Part shown: positions 33,948 through 42,791 of the stretch, piece by piece
Position numbering within the stretch: the first letter of the stretch is position 1
Layout: each line of letters opens with the position of its first letter
Program-made: the position numbers and the translations under genes
From: Sva-07 sp963741755
GTDB taxonomy: Bacteria; Actinomycetota; Acidimicrobiia; Acidimicrobiales; Ilumatobacteraceae
Direction of reading: 5' to 3'
Assembly (NCBI GenBank): GCA_963741755.1
Contig: CAVUJG010000004.1
Span: 124,001-188,000, forward strand
DNA: 64,000 nt
Notes under the pieces: model-generated
What the model was told of the DNA's origin: nothing
The model's database searches: none
Seen by the model: only the letters and a program-made list of their open reading frames with translations

Positions 33948-34931
33948 TCAGGCTCTCAGGATCGCCGCGGTCGCGCCGCAGGCCAGTATCCACACACCTG
34001 CGCTGATGAGCGCTGGGCGCGGTCCGATCCGTCGCAGTGCCGGGAGGTGGACCGACACGCCGATGGCGAACAGCGCGGCGGTGAACAGCACTCGTTCGAG
34101 ATCGGACGCGCCCTCGACGACGCCGTCGGGGATCACTCCCGTCGAACTCACGACGCTGGCCAGGATGAAGAGTGCCACGAACCCGGGAACGAGTCCGCGG
34201 ACGCGGGCCACCCCCGTCGGACGCTCCACGTGGTCGCGTCGGGGCGCCAGGCTGGTTCCCGCCAGGATTGCCAGAACGGGGACGAGGAGCAGCACGCGGA
34301 CCAGCTTCACGGGGATCGCCGACGTGAGCGCCACGTCGCCGACCGTTGTCGACGCGGCGACGACCTGGCCGACGTCGTGCACCATCATCCCGATCCAGAT
34401 GCCGAGGTCGCGATCGTCCAGACCGATCCAGGGGCCGATGGCGGGCAGGGCAAACGTTGCGATCGTGCCGATCAGGGTGACCGTGGCGATCGCATAGGCG
34501 GTGTCCTCCTGCTTCGACTCGATCGTGGTGCCGGCCGCAGCAACTGCCGATGCGCCACAGATGGCCGTGCCGATGCCGAGCAGGGCGGACAGCTTCCGCC
34601 CGAGCAGCAGCCGTCGGCCGATCCATACCGTGGAGAACAGCACCGCCAGCGACACCACGATCGTCAACGTGAGCGTGACCACCCCGAGGTCGGCGATGTC
34701 GTCGAGGGTGATGCGGAAGCCGAGCAGCACGACGCCGGTGCGCAGTGCGTGGCGGCCGATGATCGGCACCGGAGAGCTGTCTCCGAGACGGATGAACGGC
34801 GAGGCGATCAGACCGAGCAACAGCGACACCGCGATCGGCGACGGTGCCCCGTCGAGGTCGCCGATCAACGTGGCCGCCACGGTGCCCGCCGCGATCAGGA
34901 CCGCGGCCTGCCACCACGTTCGGATGTTCAT
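33948..34931 (-). CDS. YeiH-type (UPF0324) putative sulfate exporter family protein
   Basis: A 327-aa membrane protein with about ten helices of the YeiH/UPF0324 family. Typical segments are SLLLGLIASPFIRLG, GRHALRTGVVLLGFRITLDDIADLG, GIGTAICGASAVAAAGTTIESKQEDTAYAIATVTLIGTIA and GIWIGMMVHDVGQVVAAST. Families of this type are annotated as putative sulfate or taurine-derived anion exporters, with little direct evidence. It neighbours a luciferase-like monooxygenase related to alkanesulfonate oxygenases, which gives a loose sulfur theme. ATG 34931; the stop converges with the ATPase gene 7 bp away. Confidence 0.9.
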   Translation of the reverse strand: MNIRTWWQAAVLIAAGTVAATLIGDLDGAPSPIAVSLLLGLIASPFIRLGDSSPVPIIGRHALRTGVVLLGFRITLDDIADLGVVTLTLTIVVSLAVLFSTVWIGRRLLLGRKLSALLGIGTAICGASAVAAAGTTIESKQEDTAYAIATVTLIGTIATFALPAIGPWIGLDDRDLGIWIGMMVHDVGQVVAASTTVGDVALTSAIPVKLVRVLLLVPVLAILAGTSLAPRRDHVERPTGVARVRGLVPGFVALFILASVVSSTGVIPDGVVEGASDLERVLFTAALFAIGVSVHLPALRRIGPRPALISAGVWILACGATAAILRA

Positions 34932-34956
34932 GGTCGGTCCCGACGCCCGGTGGGCG

Positions 34957-36054
34957 TCAGGGGGTCCAGCGCGGCTTGAGGGGGGCGTGGTCGATGTTCG
35001 GCAGCACGTGCTCGGCGACCAGGTCACATTCCGCGATGTGGGGATAGCCCGACAAGATGAACGCGCCGATGCCGGCCTCCTGGTACGCCCGGAGCTTCGC
35101 CAGCACCTGGTCGGGATCGCCGACGATCGCCGCGCCGGCCCCGCTCCGTGCCCGTCCGACGCCGGTCCACAGGGCCTCCTCGACGAAACCGTCGTCGGCG
35201 GCCGACTCGCGCAGCGAGGCCTGGCGTTGGACCCCCACGGACGCAGCGTCGAGCGACTTGTTGCGGATCGCGTCGCCGGTGTCGGCGTCGAGACGTGACA
35301 CGAGCCGCTCGGCGGCGGCGCGTGCCTCGGCCTCGGTCTCCCTGACGATCATGTGGGCACGCAGGCCGTAGACGAGGGAGCGGTCGTAGCGCTCGTTCGC
35401 GAGGGCGGTCATCTCGTCGACCGTCGCCGCGACGTTGCCGACGGTGTCTGGCCACGTGAGGAACACGTCGGCCTCGGCGGCGGCGACGTCCTTGGCAGCG
35501 GGGGAGAAGCCGCCGAAGTACATCGGGGGACACGTCCCGCTGACCGTGCTCGCCCGCGGTGGGTCGAGCGTCAGGTCGACGAACTCGCCGTGAAAATCGA
35601 TCGACTGGCCGTCGAGCAACTGCCGCAGCACCTGCATCCACTCGCGCGTGCGCTGGTAGCGCGGTGATGATTCCATCTCCTCTCCAGGGATGTCGGAGGA
35701 GATGATGTTGATGCAGAGGCGGCCGTTCGCGAACTGGTCGATCGACGCGAGCTGACGCGCGAGCTGCGGCAACCACATCTCACCCATGCGGACCGCGAGG
35801 AGCAGGTTGATCTGCTCGGTGTGGGTGGCGATCGCCGCGGCGAAGGCGGTCGAGTCGATGCCGAGGGTGTACCCCGACGGCAGCAGCACGTTGTCGAAGC
35901 CATTGCGGTCGGCGGTCCGGACGATGTCGGAACAGTGTGCCCAACTGCTCGCAAGCGTCGGGTCGGGAACGCCGAGGAACTCGTAGTCGTCGTCGCACAG
36001 GGCGCTGAACCACGAGATCTCGGGAACGCCGGGTCGATCGGTGATGCTGCTCAT
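34957..36054 (-). CDS. luciferase-like flavin-dependent monooxygenase (SsuD-related)
   Basis: A 365-aa bacterial-luciferase-fold enzyme that uses FMNH2 and O2. It contains EISWFSALC at the start, GFDNVLLPSGYTLGIDSTAFAAAIATHTEQINLLLAVRMGEMWLPQLARQLASIDQFANGRLCINIISSDIPGEE and FGGFSPAAKDVAAAEADVFLTWPDT, which resemble alkanesulfonate monooxygenases and dibenzothiophene or nitrilotriacetate-type members. The exact substrate is not readable. Its ATG overlaps the stop of the aldo/keto reductase (ATGA), so the two are cotranslated. No separate flavin reductase gene is adjacent. Confidence 0.88.
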   Translation of the reverse strand: MSSITDRPGVPEISWFSALCDDDYEFLGVPDPTLASSWAHCSDIVRTADRNGFDNVLLPSGYTLGIDSTAFAAAIATHTEQINLLLAVRMGEMWLPQLARQLASIDQFANGRLCINIISSDIPGEEMESSPRYQRTREWMQVLRQLLDGQSIDFHGEFVDLTLDPPRASTVSGTCPPMYFGGFSPAAKDVAAAEADVFLTWPDTVGNVAATVDEMTALANERYDRSLVYGLRAHMIVRETEAEARAAAERLVSRLDADTGDAIRNKSLDAASVGVQRQASLRESAADDGFVEEALWTGVGRARSGAGAAIVGDPDQVLAKLRAYQEAGIGAFILSGYPHIAECDLVAEHVLPNIDHAPLKPRWTP

Positions 36055-36950
36055 GGCAGAGGTACTCCTTCGGAGGCCTGGATGATGGCGTACACGTCGG
36101 TGCGGGTGAGCTCGACGTCGAGGGCGGCGAGGGTGCCGGCAATTCGTGCGGGGTTCTGTGAGCCGATGATCGCCACCGGTGCCGCGGGGTGTGCCAGCAC
36201 GAAGGCGACGGCAACGGTGGCCCGGTCGACGCCTTCGCGTGCGGCGAGCGAATCGAGCACGTCGAGCAACTCGGGTCGCACACCGTCACCGGTGGCGAGG
36301 CGTCCGCCCGCAAGCGGACTCCACGCGAGAGCAGCCGTCGCCGAGTGCATGCACGCGTCGAAGGTGCCGTCGCGCATCGGGTCGAGGTGCAGTGCCGAGT
36401 ACTCGGGCTGGTTCGACGCGATCGGGAACGGCAGATGTGCGGCGAGTGCCGCCACCTGCGCCGGGGTGTGGTTCGACACACCGACCTCGCGGATCTTGCC
36501 CTCGTCGCGCAGGGCGGCGAGCGTGGCGGCGACGTCGGCTGGATGGGTGAGCAGGTCCGGGCGGTGGATCTGGTAGAGGTCGATCACCTCGACGCCCATG
36601 CGTTGCAGCGACGCCTCGCACGCCGAGCGGAGGTAGGCGGGCGACGAGTCGTAGGGCACGGGTGGAGCGATGCCACCCTTGGTCGCGAGCACCATCCGGT
36701 CTCGCAGGTGTGGTGCCACCTGGAGGACTCGTCCGAGGTTCTCCTCGACGGTGCCGAAGCCCGTTCCGCCCCAGTCGAAGCCGTAGACGTCGGCGTTGTC
36801 GACGAGGTTCATTCCGGCGTCGAGTGCGGTCTCGAGCAGCGCCTGCGCCGTGGCCACGTCAGGATTCGTGTAACGCCACAATCCGAACGAGAGCGGCCCG
36901 ACGGGTGGCAGCGATCCGATCGAGCGCGGCTGGGTCTGGACGAGGTTCAC
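36051..36950 (-). CDS. aldo/keto reductase
   Basis: A 299-aa NAD(P)H-dependent TIM-barrel oxidoreductase. The catalytic tetrad is visible: Asp and Tyr in LVDNADVYGFDWGG, Lys in MVLATKGG and His in LYQIHRPD. The NADP-binding end is IIGSQNPARIAGTL. The substrate is unknown. GTG 36950 starts VNLVQTQPRSIGSLPPVGPLSFGLWRYTN. It overlaps the luciferase-like gene downstream (ATGA). Upstream, 54 bp separate it from the sugar permease genes on the same strand, so it may belong to the end of that transport operon and act on a sugar or aldehyde derived from it. Confidence 0.92.
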   Translation of the reverse strand: MNLVQTQPRSIGSLPPVGPLSFGLWRYTNPDVATAQALLETALDAGMNLVDNADVYGFDWGGTGFGTVEENLGRVLQVAPHLRDRMVLATKGGIAPPVPYDSSPAYLRSACEASLQRMGVEVIDLYQIHRPDLLTHPADVAATLAALRDEGKIREVGVSNHTPAQVAALAAHLPFPIASNQPEYSALHLDPMRDGTFDACMHSATAALAWSPLAGGRLATGDGVRPELLDVLDSLAAREGVDRATVAVAFVLAHPAAPVAIIGSQNPARIAGTLAALDVELTRTDVYAIIQASEGVPLP

Positions 36951-37004
36951 CTGATCAACCTAGTGGCCGGCGGCGGACCGAGCGGCGGTGATGACCTCGC
37001 TCGA

Positions 37005-37967
37005 TCAGCCCTTCACCGATCCGGCAAGGATCCCGCGGACGAAGTAGCGCTGGAGGGAGAAGAACACGATCAGCGGGATGAAGGCCTGGACGAACGCTCC
37101 TGCGGGGAGGATGCTCTCGTTGCGTCCGAAGTCACCGGCGAGGTTGGCGATCACGATCGTCGTGGGTTGCTGGCTCGCGTTCGCGCCGATCACGGTGTTG
37201 GCGATCAGGTAGTCGTTCCAGGTCCAGAGGAACTGGAAGATCGCGAACGCGGCGAGTACCGGCACCGACAGCGGCAGGACCAGTCGCCAGAAGATGGTGA
37301 AGTGGTTGGCGCCGTCGATGCGCGCGGCCTCGAACAGATCTTTGGGCAGACCGCTGATGTAGTTGTGCAGTAGGAAGATCGCGAACGGCATCGCGAAACC
37401 GGTGTGGGTCAGCCATGCAGACGTCGTGGTGCCGGCCAGATCGAAGTCGGGGATCAGCACGATCGTCTTGTCGAGAAGCGGCAAGGTGAGGCTGGCGCCG
37501 CTGACGTACAGCTGCAGCAACGGGATGAGCGCCACCTGGAGCGGGATCGCCAGGAGTGCAACCGTGCCGATGAACAGGGGTTTGCGACCCTTGAAGTCGA
37601 TCCATGCGAAGCCGTAGGCGGCGAACGCGGCGATCGCGATGGGAATGATCGTCGCCGGGATCGCGATCGCGGCAGAGTTCAGCAGCGACCGTCCGAGGCC
37701 CGCCCGGGCGCTCAGAATCTGGTCGTAGTTGTCGAGCGTCAACTCGCTCGGCACGACCTTCCACCAGCCGGTGTTGCGCTGGCCGTCGCGTGAGCGGAAC
37801 GAGTTGACGAGCAGCCCGAGTGTCGGGATGCTCCAGACGATGACCAGGAGCCACAAGATGCCGGTCGGAATCGACCGGAGGAAGTTGTACGCACGGTCGA
37901 CGAAACTGGACGACTTCTTGCCGGCTGGCTGTCCACTCGTGGAGCGGACCGGTGTGGTGGTGGTCAC
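37005..37967 (-). CDS. sugar ABC transporter permease (MalG-like, locus 2)
   Basis: A 320-aa CUT1 permease with six helices after a roughly 25-residue Lys/Ser-rich N-terminus. The EAA loop reads EAARIDGANHFTIFWRLVLPLSVPVLAAF and the C-terminus YFVRGILAGSVKG. The extracytoplasmic QLYVSGASLTLPLLDKTIVLIPDFDLAGTTTSAWLTHTGFA loop is of normal size. It works with the adjacent giant MalF-like permease and the lipoprotein at 40.2-41.6 kb, probably using the ATPase at 32.8 kb. It lies 3 nt after the upstream permease gene. Confidence 0.93.
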   Translation of the reverse strand: MTTTTPVRSTSGQPAGKKSSSFVDRAYNFLRSIPTGILWLLVIVWSIPTLGLLVNSFRSRDGQRNTGWWKVVPSELTLDNYDQILSARAGLGRSLLNSAAIAIPATIIPIAIAAFAAYGFAWIDFKGRKPLFIGTVALLAIPLQVALIPLLQLYVSGASLTLPLLDKTIVLIPDFDLAGTTTSAWLTHTGFAMPFAIFLLHNYISGLPKDLFEAARIDGANHFTIFWRLVLPLSVPVLAAFAIFQFLWTWNDYLIANTVIGANASQQPTTIVIANLAGDFGRNESILPAGAFVQAFIPLIVFFSLQRYFVRGILAGSVKG

Positions 37968-37970
37968 TGT

Positions 37971-40043
37971 TCAGCTCTCCCTCTGCATGCGACGGATGTT
38001 GTAGATCATGATCGGGAGCACCGCGAGGAAGATCAGGATCGCCAGTGCGGCTCCCTTGCCCCGGTTGGTGAATCCGAAGGCCTCCTGGAACATCTGGTTG
38101 GCCAGCACCTGTGAACCGAACTGGCCGTTGGTCATCACCTTGACGATGTCGTAGACCTTCATCACGCCCACGATCAGGGTGGTGACGACGACACCGATGG
38201 TGGTCGCGATCTGCGGCAAGGTCACTCGCCAGAAGACCTGGCTCGTTGTGGCCCCGTCGATCTTGGCTGCTTCGATGAGCTCCGTCGGTACTGCCTTGAT
38301 GGCTGCCGAGAGGATCACCATCGAGAAGCCCGTCTGGATCCAGATCATCACCACCATCAGCCAGAAGTTGTTGTACGGCGTCTCCTGGACGAAGAAGACC
38401 GTCTGCCCGGCGATCTCACCGTTGGGCAGGGTCTGGAATCCGCCGACCCCACCGCCGATGATGCCGGTGAAGCGGATGAAGAACCAGCCGACGAGCAAGA
38501 TGGCGATCCCCGGCACGACTGCCCGTGCAGGCCCGTATCTCACCAACATTCGTGCCACCACCATGAAGAGGCCGACGAGCACGAGAGCCAGGAAGATCGT
38601 GACGATGAGGGTCGGGAGGCCCGACCCGGTCGAGAGTCGTCCGAGGCCGATCCACAACGCGTTGAGGACACCGGTCTGCTCGGTGGAGGTGTCGCGGGCG
38701 GTGTACACGAATCGCCAGATGATCGATGCGCCCACGAGCGAGATGGCCATCGGCATGAAGATGATGGACTTGGCGATGCGTTCGCCGCCTCGTTGATCGG
38801 CGAGCACGGCGATCGCCAGGCCGAGAGCGGTCGAGGCGAACGTGACCACGACGACCCACCAGAGGTTGTTGATCAGGGTGCCGCGCATGGCCGTGAAGGC
38901 GCCGAAGGCGACGAGCAGGAGCCCGAACACCAGCGGCGCGACGGTCGGGTTGCCGATCTCGACGGCTCGTCCCGTGCGGCGCTTCATCACCACGCCGATG
39001 ACGACGGCCATCGCAAGAATCGCGACCCCCAGCAGGAACGGGACGCTCGTGAACATGTTGGTCCAGTTGTCGAGGTCGAGGCTGGCCGGATCGCTGAAGA
39101 TCGATCCGTAGTTCTCGAGACCGACGAACTCGACGGAGTCTCGGTCGAACAGTGACAGATACGCGGTGCGGATCGCGGGGATGACGAGCATCACGGCGAT
39201 GAACGTCAGCGCGGGGCCGATGAAGATGACCGCTCGGGACCGGTTGTCGATCCTCGCTCGTCGCACGAGGTCAGGGTTCGTGCTCATCCCGAGCCGCACT
39301 CCGATCAGGAGGGCGGGGATCAGCGATGCGACCACCGACGTGATCGGTGATCCTTCTCCGAGAGAGGCTGCGCCCCACGCGCCGAGCACCCATCCCAGGG
39401 CGCCACCGATCAGTGCGCCGCCGAGTGGCGGGTGGTGGCGCAAGTGGCTCAATCCGGCGCCGAGCCCGGCCAGGACGATCGTGTAGACGGCGATGGCGAG
39501 CGGATCGAGGCCCGGCTGGTAGGTCTCGCGGATCACGAGGCCGATGACGATCCCGATCGCGGCGCTGCCACCGATTGCGATCGATCGTCGGCGGGCGGGG
39601 TCGTCCGTACGTGCGAGTGCCAGTCCGAGGGCGCCGAACGAGGCCGCGCCGGCCAGCGGCCCGATGACCCAGGTCAGGAACCCCGTTCCGGACCCGATGG
39701 TGACCAGGTTGCCGTGGAGCGTGATTCCGACGATGGTGCCGACGATCGCGTAGACGATGGTGCTGAAGGTCAGCCACTTCGGACGCACCAGGTCGAAGAG
39801 GAGGTTGGCGCCGATCCAGAGCCCGGCGCTGGCGCCGACGGCGATCACGACCGTGGTCACGGTGGTGCGGATCTTGGGCTCGACGAAGGCCCAGTAGATG
39901 AGTCCGAGCACGACGACGAAGCCGAAGCCGATCCTGACGAGCTCTCGCGTAGTCAACGAGGACGCTCGTCGCCTGATGTCGGAGCTCGGTTTCTCGGCGC
40001 CTGGCGTGCTCTCGTCGGACTCCGACCGTTGCAGCGTTTCCAC
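37971..40043 (-). CDS. sugar ABC transporter permease (MalF-like) with extra N-terminal membrane domain
   Basis: A 690-aa permease, roughly twice the usual size. Residues about 35-260 encode an added region of about eight Gly/Ala-rich hydrophobic helices (IGFGFVVVLGLIYWAFV; IGGSAAIGIVIGLVI; LGGALIGGALGWVLGAWGAA). The normal CUT1 permease starts at about residue 270 (AVIFIGPALTFIAVMLVIPAIRTAYLSLFDRDSVEFVGLENY). The EAA loop is ELIEAAKIDGATTSQVFWRVTLPQIATT. An internal stretch also has additional helices between the first pair. GTG 40043 has AGGGGGG eight bases upstream, which fixes the start. It is separated from the binding-protein gene by an intrinsic terminator. Confidence 0.88.
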   Translation of the reverse strand: METLQRSESDESTPGAEKPSSDIRRRASSLTTRELVRIGFGFVVVLGLIYWAFVEPKIRTTVTTVVIAVGASAGLWIGANLLFDLVRPKWLTFSTIVYAIVGTIVGITLHGNLVTIGSGTGFLTWVIGPLAGAASFGALGLALARTDDPARRRSIAIGGSAAIGIVIGLVIRETYQPGLDPLAIAVYTIVLAGLGAGLSHLRHHPPLGGALIGGALGWVLGAWGAASLGEGSPITSVVASLIPALLIGVRLGMSTNPDLVRRARIDNRSRAVIFIGPALTFIAVMLVIPAIRTAYLSLFDRDSVEFVGLENYGSIFSDPASLDLDNWTNMFTSVPFLLGVAILAMAVVIGVVMKRRTGRAVEIGNPTVAPLVFGLLLVAFGAFTAMRGTLINNLWWVVVVTFASTALGLAIAVLADQRGGERIAKSIIFMPMAISLVGASIIWRFVYTARDTSTEQTGVLNALWIGLGRLSTGSGLPTLIVTIFLALVLVGLFMVVARMLVRYGPARAVVPGIAILLVGWFFIRFTGIIGGGVGGFQTLPNGEIAGQTVFFVQETPYNNFWLMVVMIWIQTGFSMVILSAAIKAVPTELIEAAKIDGATTSQVFWRVTLPQIATTIGVVVTTLIVGVMKVYDIVKVMTNGQFGSQVLANQMFQEAFGFTNRGKGAALAILIFLAVLPIMIYNIRRMQRES

Positions 40044-40101
40044 GTCGTGACCCCCCTGTGGTCCTCGTTCCCCGGTATTCGATCCCCCCGGAGTTCTCTC
40101 G

Positions 40102-40143
40102 AAAAAACAACGGGGCACCGACACCATAGTGTCGATGCCCCGT
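40102..40143 (-). terminator. intrinsic terminator between binding-protein and permease genes
   Basis: The stem 40110-40124 / 40129-40143 (15 bp with one mismatch, 4-nt loop) is followed on the reverse strand by TTGTTTTTTC. This is the only classical U-tract terminator in the window. It lies between genes of one operon, so it should be read through partially, giving more binding protein than permease. Confidence 0.85.
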
Positions 40144-40185
40144 CGGGTGTTAGGTGGCCCGGACTTCCGGGTCAGTTGTTCGTGA

Positions 40186-41553
40186 TCAGTTCGGCCAGGA
40201 TGCCTCGATGGTGGCAGCGGCCTCTTCGGCCGTGATGTCACCGTTGACCAGTGAGGTGCCCTCCGTCCAGAAGGTGCCGGCGCCGACATCGGCGGGCATC
40301 AGGTCGGATGCGTCGAAGCGGGCGATCTGCGATGCACCGAGGATCTCGAGGAAGCTCTGCTCCAGCGCCTGGTAGACCGATGGGTCCTGACCCTGGGCTG
40401 CCGAGAGGTAGCCGGACAGGCCGCCACCGACGGCTTCGGTCTGGTTCTTCTGACGGATCTCCGCGTACTCAGCCGTCGCGATGTAGTTCATCACGGCCAT
40501 GGTTGCGGGGTCGTCGTTGAACGCAGCGGCAAAGATGCCGGCGGTCAGCACGGGCTTGTCGCCGTTGACGTCCGGGAAGTAGAAGACGTCGACCGCGGTC
40601 GGGTCCTCAGGATCGGCGAACGTGGTGCCCTCCGGGAACAGGCCGGCGTAGAAGTTCGCCTGACGGTGCATGAAGCACTGTCCATCGACGAGCGGCTGGC
40701 CGTTGTCCTGGAACGCCGTTGCGGCGATCGAACCGCCGGACGCGAACACGTTCTCCGGTGTCCACAGGTCGACGACGGTCTGCATCGCCGTGACGATCTG
40801 AGGATCGTCGAACGGGATCTCGTGGTTCACCCACTGGTCGTAGACGTCGGCGCCCGCCTGGCGGAGCACCATGTCCTCCACCCAGTCGGTGAAGGTCCAG
40901 CCGGTCGCCTGGCCGGACTCGATGCCCACGCACAGCGGCTTGGGGCCACCGGCAGCAGCCATCTCGTCGACGAGCGCGGTGAATTCGTCGAACGTGGTCG
41001 GGACTTCGTAGCCCGCCTCTTCGAACGCAGCGGGCTGGTACCACACGAGCGACTTGAGGTCGGTCTTGGCCGGGACGCCGTACTGCACGCCGTCGACGTT
41101 GCCGTAGAGCTGGTAGCCCTCGGCCCAGTACTCGTCGACCGTTGCGTCCACTTCCTCGGTCAGGGCAACGATGTTGCCGGCCCGCGCGAAGTCGGCGAGC
41201 TTGCCGGGCTGCGGGAAGAACGAGATGTCGGGCGGGTTGCCGCCTTCGACCTGGGTGTTGATGTTCGCTTCCCAGTCGGCGTCACCGGTGTACTCGACGT
41301 TCAGGTTGACCGTCTCGGCCCACGCGCCGAGCGTGTCGTTGATCGCGATGATCGACGGGTCGTCTCGTTCGGGACCGGTGATCGTGATGGTAGCGCCACC
41401 GAAGTCGGCGTCGCCGCCGGCGTCGCCGCCACCGTCGGTGGTCTCTGTTCCTGTGTCGCCGTCCGAGCTGCTGTCGTCGTCGCTACCGCAGGCTGCGGCA
41501 ACGAGTGACAGGGCGATCGGGACAGCAGCCAGCTTGAGCCAGCGCTTGTTCAT
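40186..41553 (-). CDS. sugar ABC transporter substrate-binding lipoprotein (locus 2)
   Basis: A 455-aa family-1 solute-binding lipoprotein. The signal peptide MNKRWLKLAAVPIALSLVAAACGSDDDSS has lipobox VAAAC (Cys at about residue 22), followed by an Asp/Gly/Thr-rich linker. The binding domain includes GATITITGPERDDPSIIAINDTLGAWAE, WEANINTQVEGGNPPDISFFPQPGKLADFARAG, TDLKSLVWYQPAAFEEAGYEVPTTFDEFTALVDEM and MHRQANFYAGLFPEG. It resembles receptors for alpha-glucosides. The promoter region carries a TGTAAGCGTTTACA operator. It is separated from its permeases by a terminator. Confidence 0.93.
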   Translation of the reverse strand: MNKRWLKLAAVPIALSLVAAACGSDDDSSSDGDTGTETTDGGGDAGGDADFGGATITITGPERDDPSIIAINDTLGAWAETVNLNVEYTGDADWEANINTQVEGGNPPDISFFPQPGKLADFARAGNIVALTEEVDATVDEYWAEGYQLYGNVDGVQYGVPAKTDLKSLVWYQPAAFEEAGYEVPTTFDEFTALVDEMAAAGGPKPLCVGIESGQATGWTFTDWVEDMVLRQAGADVYDQWVNHEIPFDDPQIVTAMQTVVDLWTPENVFASGGSIAATAFQDNGQPLVDGQCFMHRQANFYAGLFPEGTTFADPEDPTAVDVFYFPDVNGDKPVLTAGIFAAAFNDDPATMAVMNYIATAEYAEIRQKNQTEAVGGGLSGYLSAAQGQDPSVYQALEQSFLEILGASQIARFDASDLMPADVGAGTFWTEGTSLVNGDITAEEAAATIEASWPN

Positions 41554-41580
41554 AGGGTCCTCCCCCTCTGAGTGGAATTG

Positions 41581-41614
41581 TCGCCGAGATGTTTCGGCGA
41601 TGTAAACGCTTACA
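41581..41614 (-). promoter_or_regulatory. LacI-type operator and 5'-UTR hairpin before the binding-protein gene
   Basis: TGTAAACGCTTACA (41601-41614; reverse strand TGTAAGCGTTTACA) matches the site at 42734-42747. A 7-bp hairpin TCGCCGA/TCGGCGA (41581-41600) abuts it on the gene side. Confidence 0.75.
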
Positions 41615-41662
41615 GACGCGATGGGCCTGCGTCAAGGCCAAAGGGCCTGATCCTTGCGGTTG

Positions 41663-42724
41663 TCACCCGTTCGGCACGGAATGCCGAGGGGAACCGGTCG
41701 TCGCTCGCAGTACCAGTTCGACGGGCGACATGATCGGTTCGAGGTCGACCGAGACCCCCGTCATCGCAGCGATCAGCGACCGGGCGGCAGCCGCTCCCTG
41801 CGATGGCACGTCCTGGCGGATCGTGGACAGCGCGACCACTCGGGCGACATCGTGGTCGTCGACGCCGAGCACCGAGACGTCACGGCCCGGAACCAGTGTT
41901 CGTCGTGACAGCTCCATCAGCGCGCCGAATGCCATCTCGTCGGACATCGCGAACACTGCGGTCGGTGGACACTCGAGGTCGAGCAGGGCGGCCATCGCCT
42001 CCTGCCCTCCGTCGATGCCGAAGTTGCCGCCGACGACCAGGTCCGGATCGATCGAGATCCCCGCCGCTCGCAGCTTCGCGTCGAACCCCGCCGTTCGACG
42101 CCGCGGGACCTCGAAGTTCAATGGGTCCTCGCCGAGACCGCTGATCAGCCCGATGCGGCGATGACCGAGTTCGAGCAGCGCGTGCGCGCCGAGTCGGCCC
42201 ACCTCGACGTCGTCGATGAACACCGACGGGGCGCCGGCCACGCGGGTGCCGATCGTCGACAGTGCGACGCCACGTTCGCGCAGCGACGTGGCCTGCTCGT
42301 CGGACGCCGGGATGTTGACCAGCACGACCCCGTCGGCACGCCGCTCCAGGCGCGAGCGCTCGTCGAGCAGCCGGTGACTCTCCTCGAGGCTTCCCACGCC
42401 GACGACGAGGAACTCGTAGCCCGACTCGTTGAACACCGCTTCGGCGCCCGCAATCACGGTCGAGAAATACCAGCTTGCGAGGTGGGGAACGACGACGATC
42501 ACGGTTCTGGAGTGTCCGGCGGCAAGTCGAGCGGCCGCAGGATCGGGCTCGTAGCGCATCGCCTCGGCCACTTCGAACACCCTGAGCCGGGTGGATTCGG
42601 CCACGTTCGGAAGTCCTCGCAGTGCCCGGCTCACCGTGGCGACGGAGACGTTGGCCGCCTGGGCGACATCCTCGATACGGGCGCGCCGCGGGCTGGACCC
42701 CGAGCGCTCCTTCGTCGTCCCCAT
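41663..42724 (-). CDS. LacI-family transcriptional regulator (alpha-glucoside locus 2)
   Basis: A 353-aa repressor. The HTH and hinge are RIEDVAQAANVSVATVSRALRGLPNVAESTRLRVFEVAEAMRYEPDPAAARLAAG, with the classical LA hinge that contacts the central CG of the operator. The sensor domain shows VIVVVPHLASWYFSTVIAGAEAVFNE, HRRIGLISGLGEDPLNF and AVFAMSDEMAFGALMELSRRTLVPGRDVSVLGVDDHD. Identical-consensus operators lie 10 bp upstream of its own start and before the binding-protein gene, so it should control itself, the divergent GH13 gene and the transporter. ATG 42724. Confidence 0.94.
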   Translation of the reverse strand: MGTTKERSGSSPRRARIEDVAQAANVSVATVSRALRGLPNVAESTRLRVFEVAEAMRYEPDPAAARLAAGHSRTVIVVVPHLASWYFSTVIAGAEAVFNESGYEFLVVGVGSLEESHRLLDERSRLERRADGVVLVNIPASDEQATSLRERGVALSTIGTRVAGAPSVFIDDVEVGRLGAHALLELGHRRIGLISGLGEDPLNFEVPRRRTAGFDAKLRAAGISIDPDLVVGGNFGIDGGQEAMAALLDLECPPTAVFAMSDEMAFGALMELSRRTLVPGRDVSVLGVDDHDVARVVALSTIRQDVPSQGAAAARSLIAAMTGVSVDLEPIMSPVELVLRATTGSPRHSVPNG

Positions 42725-42733
42725 GCTCGGGAG

Positions 42734-42747
42734 TGTAAGCGTTTACA
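42734..42747. promoter_or_regulatory. LacI-type operator in the divergent LacI / GH13 promoter region
   Basis: TGTAAGCGTTTACA, a near-palindrome with a central CG, sits in the 67-bp region between the two divergent starts. It is the same site as at 41601-41614 in opposite orientation. Confidence 0.8.
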
Positions 42748-42778
42748 CGCGAGCGTTCCTGGTCCGCGGTCATTGGGG

Positions 42779-42784
42779 TACGTT
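42779..42784 (+). promoter_or_regulatory. -10 box of the GH13 gene
   Basis: TACGTT ends 7 nt before GTG 42792, with no ribosome binding site in between; a leaderless start is predicted. Confidence 0.4.
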
Positions 42785-42791
42785 CGCATTC

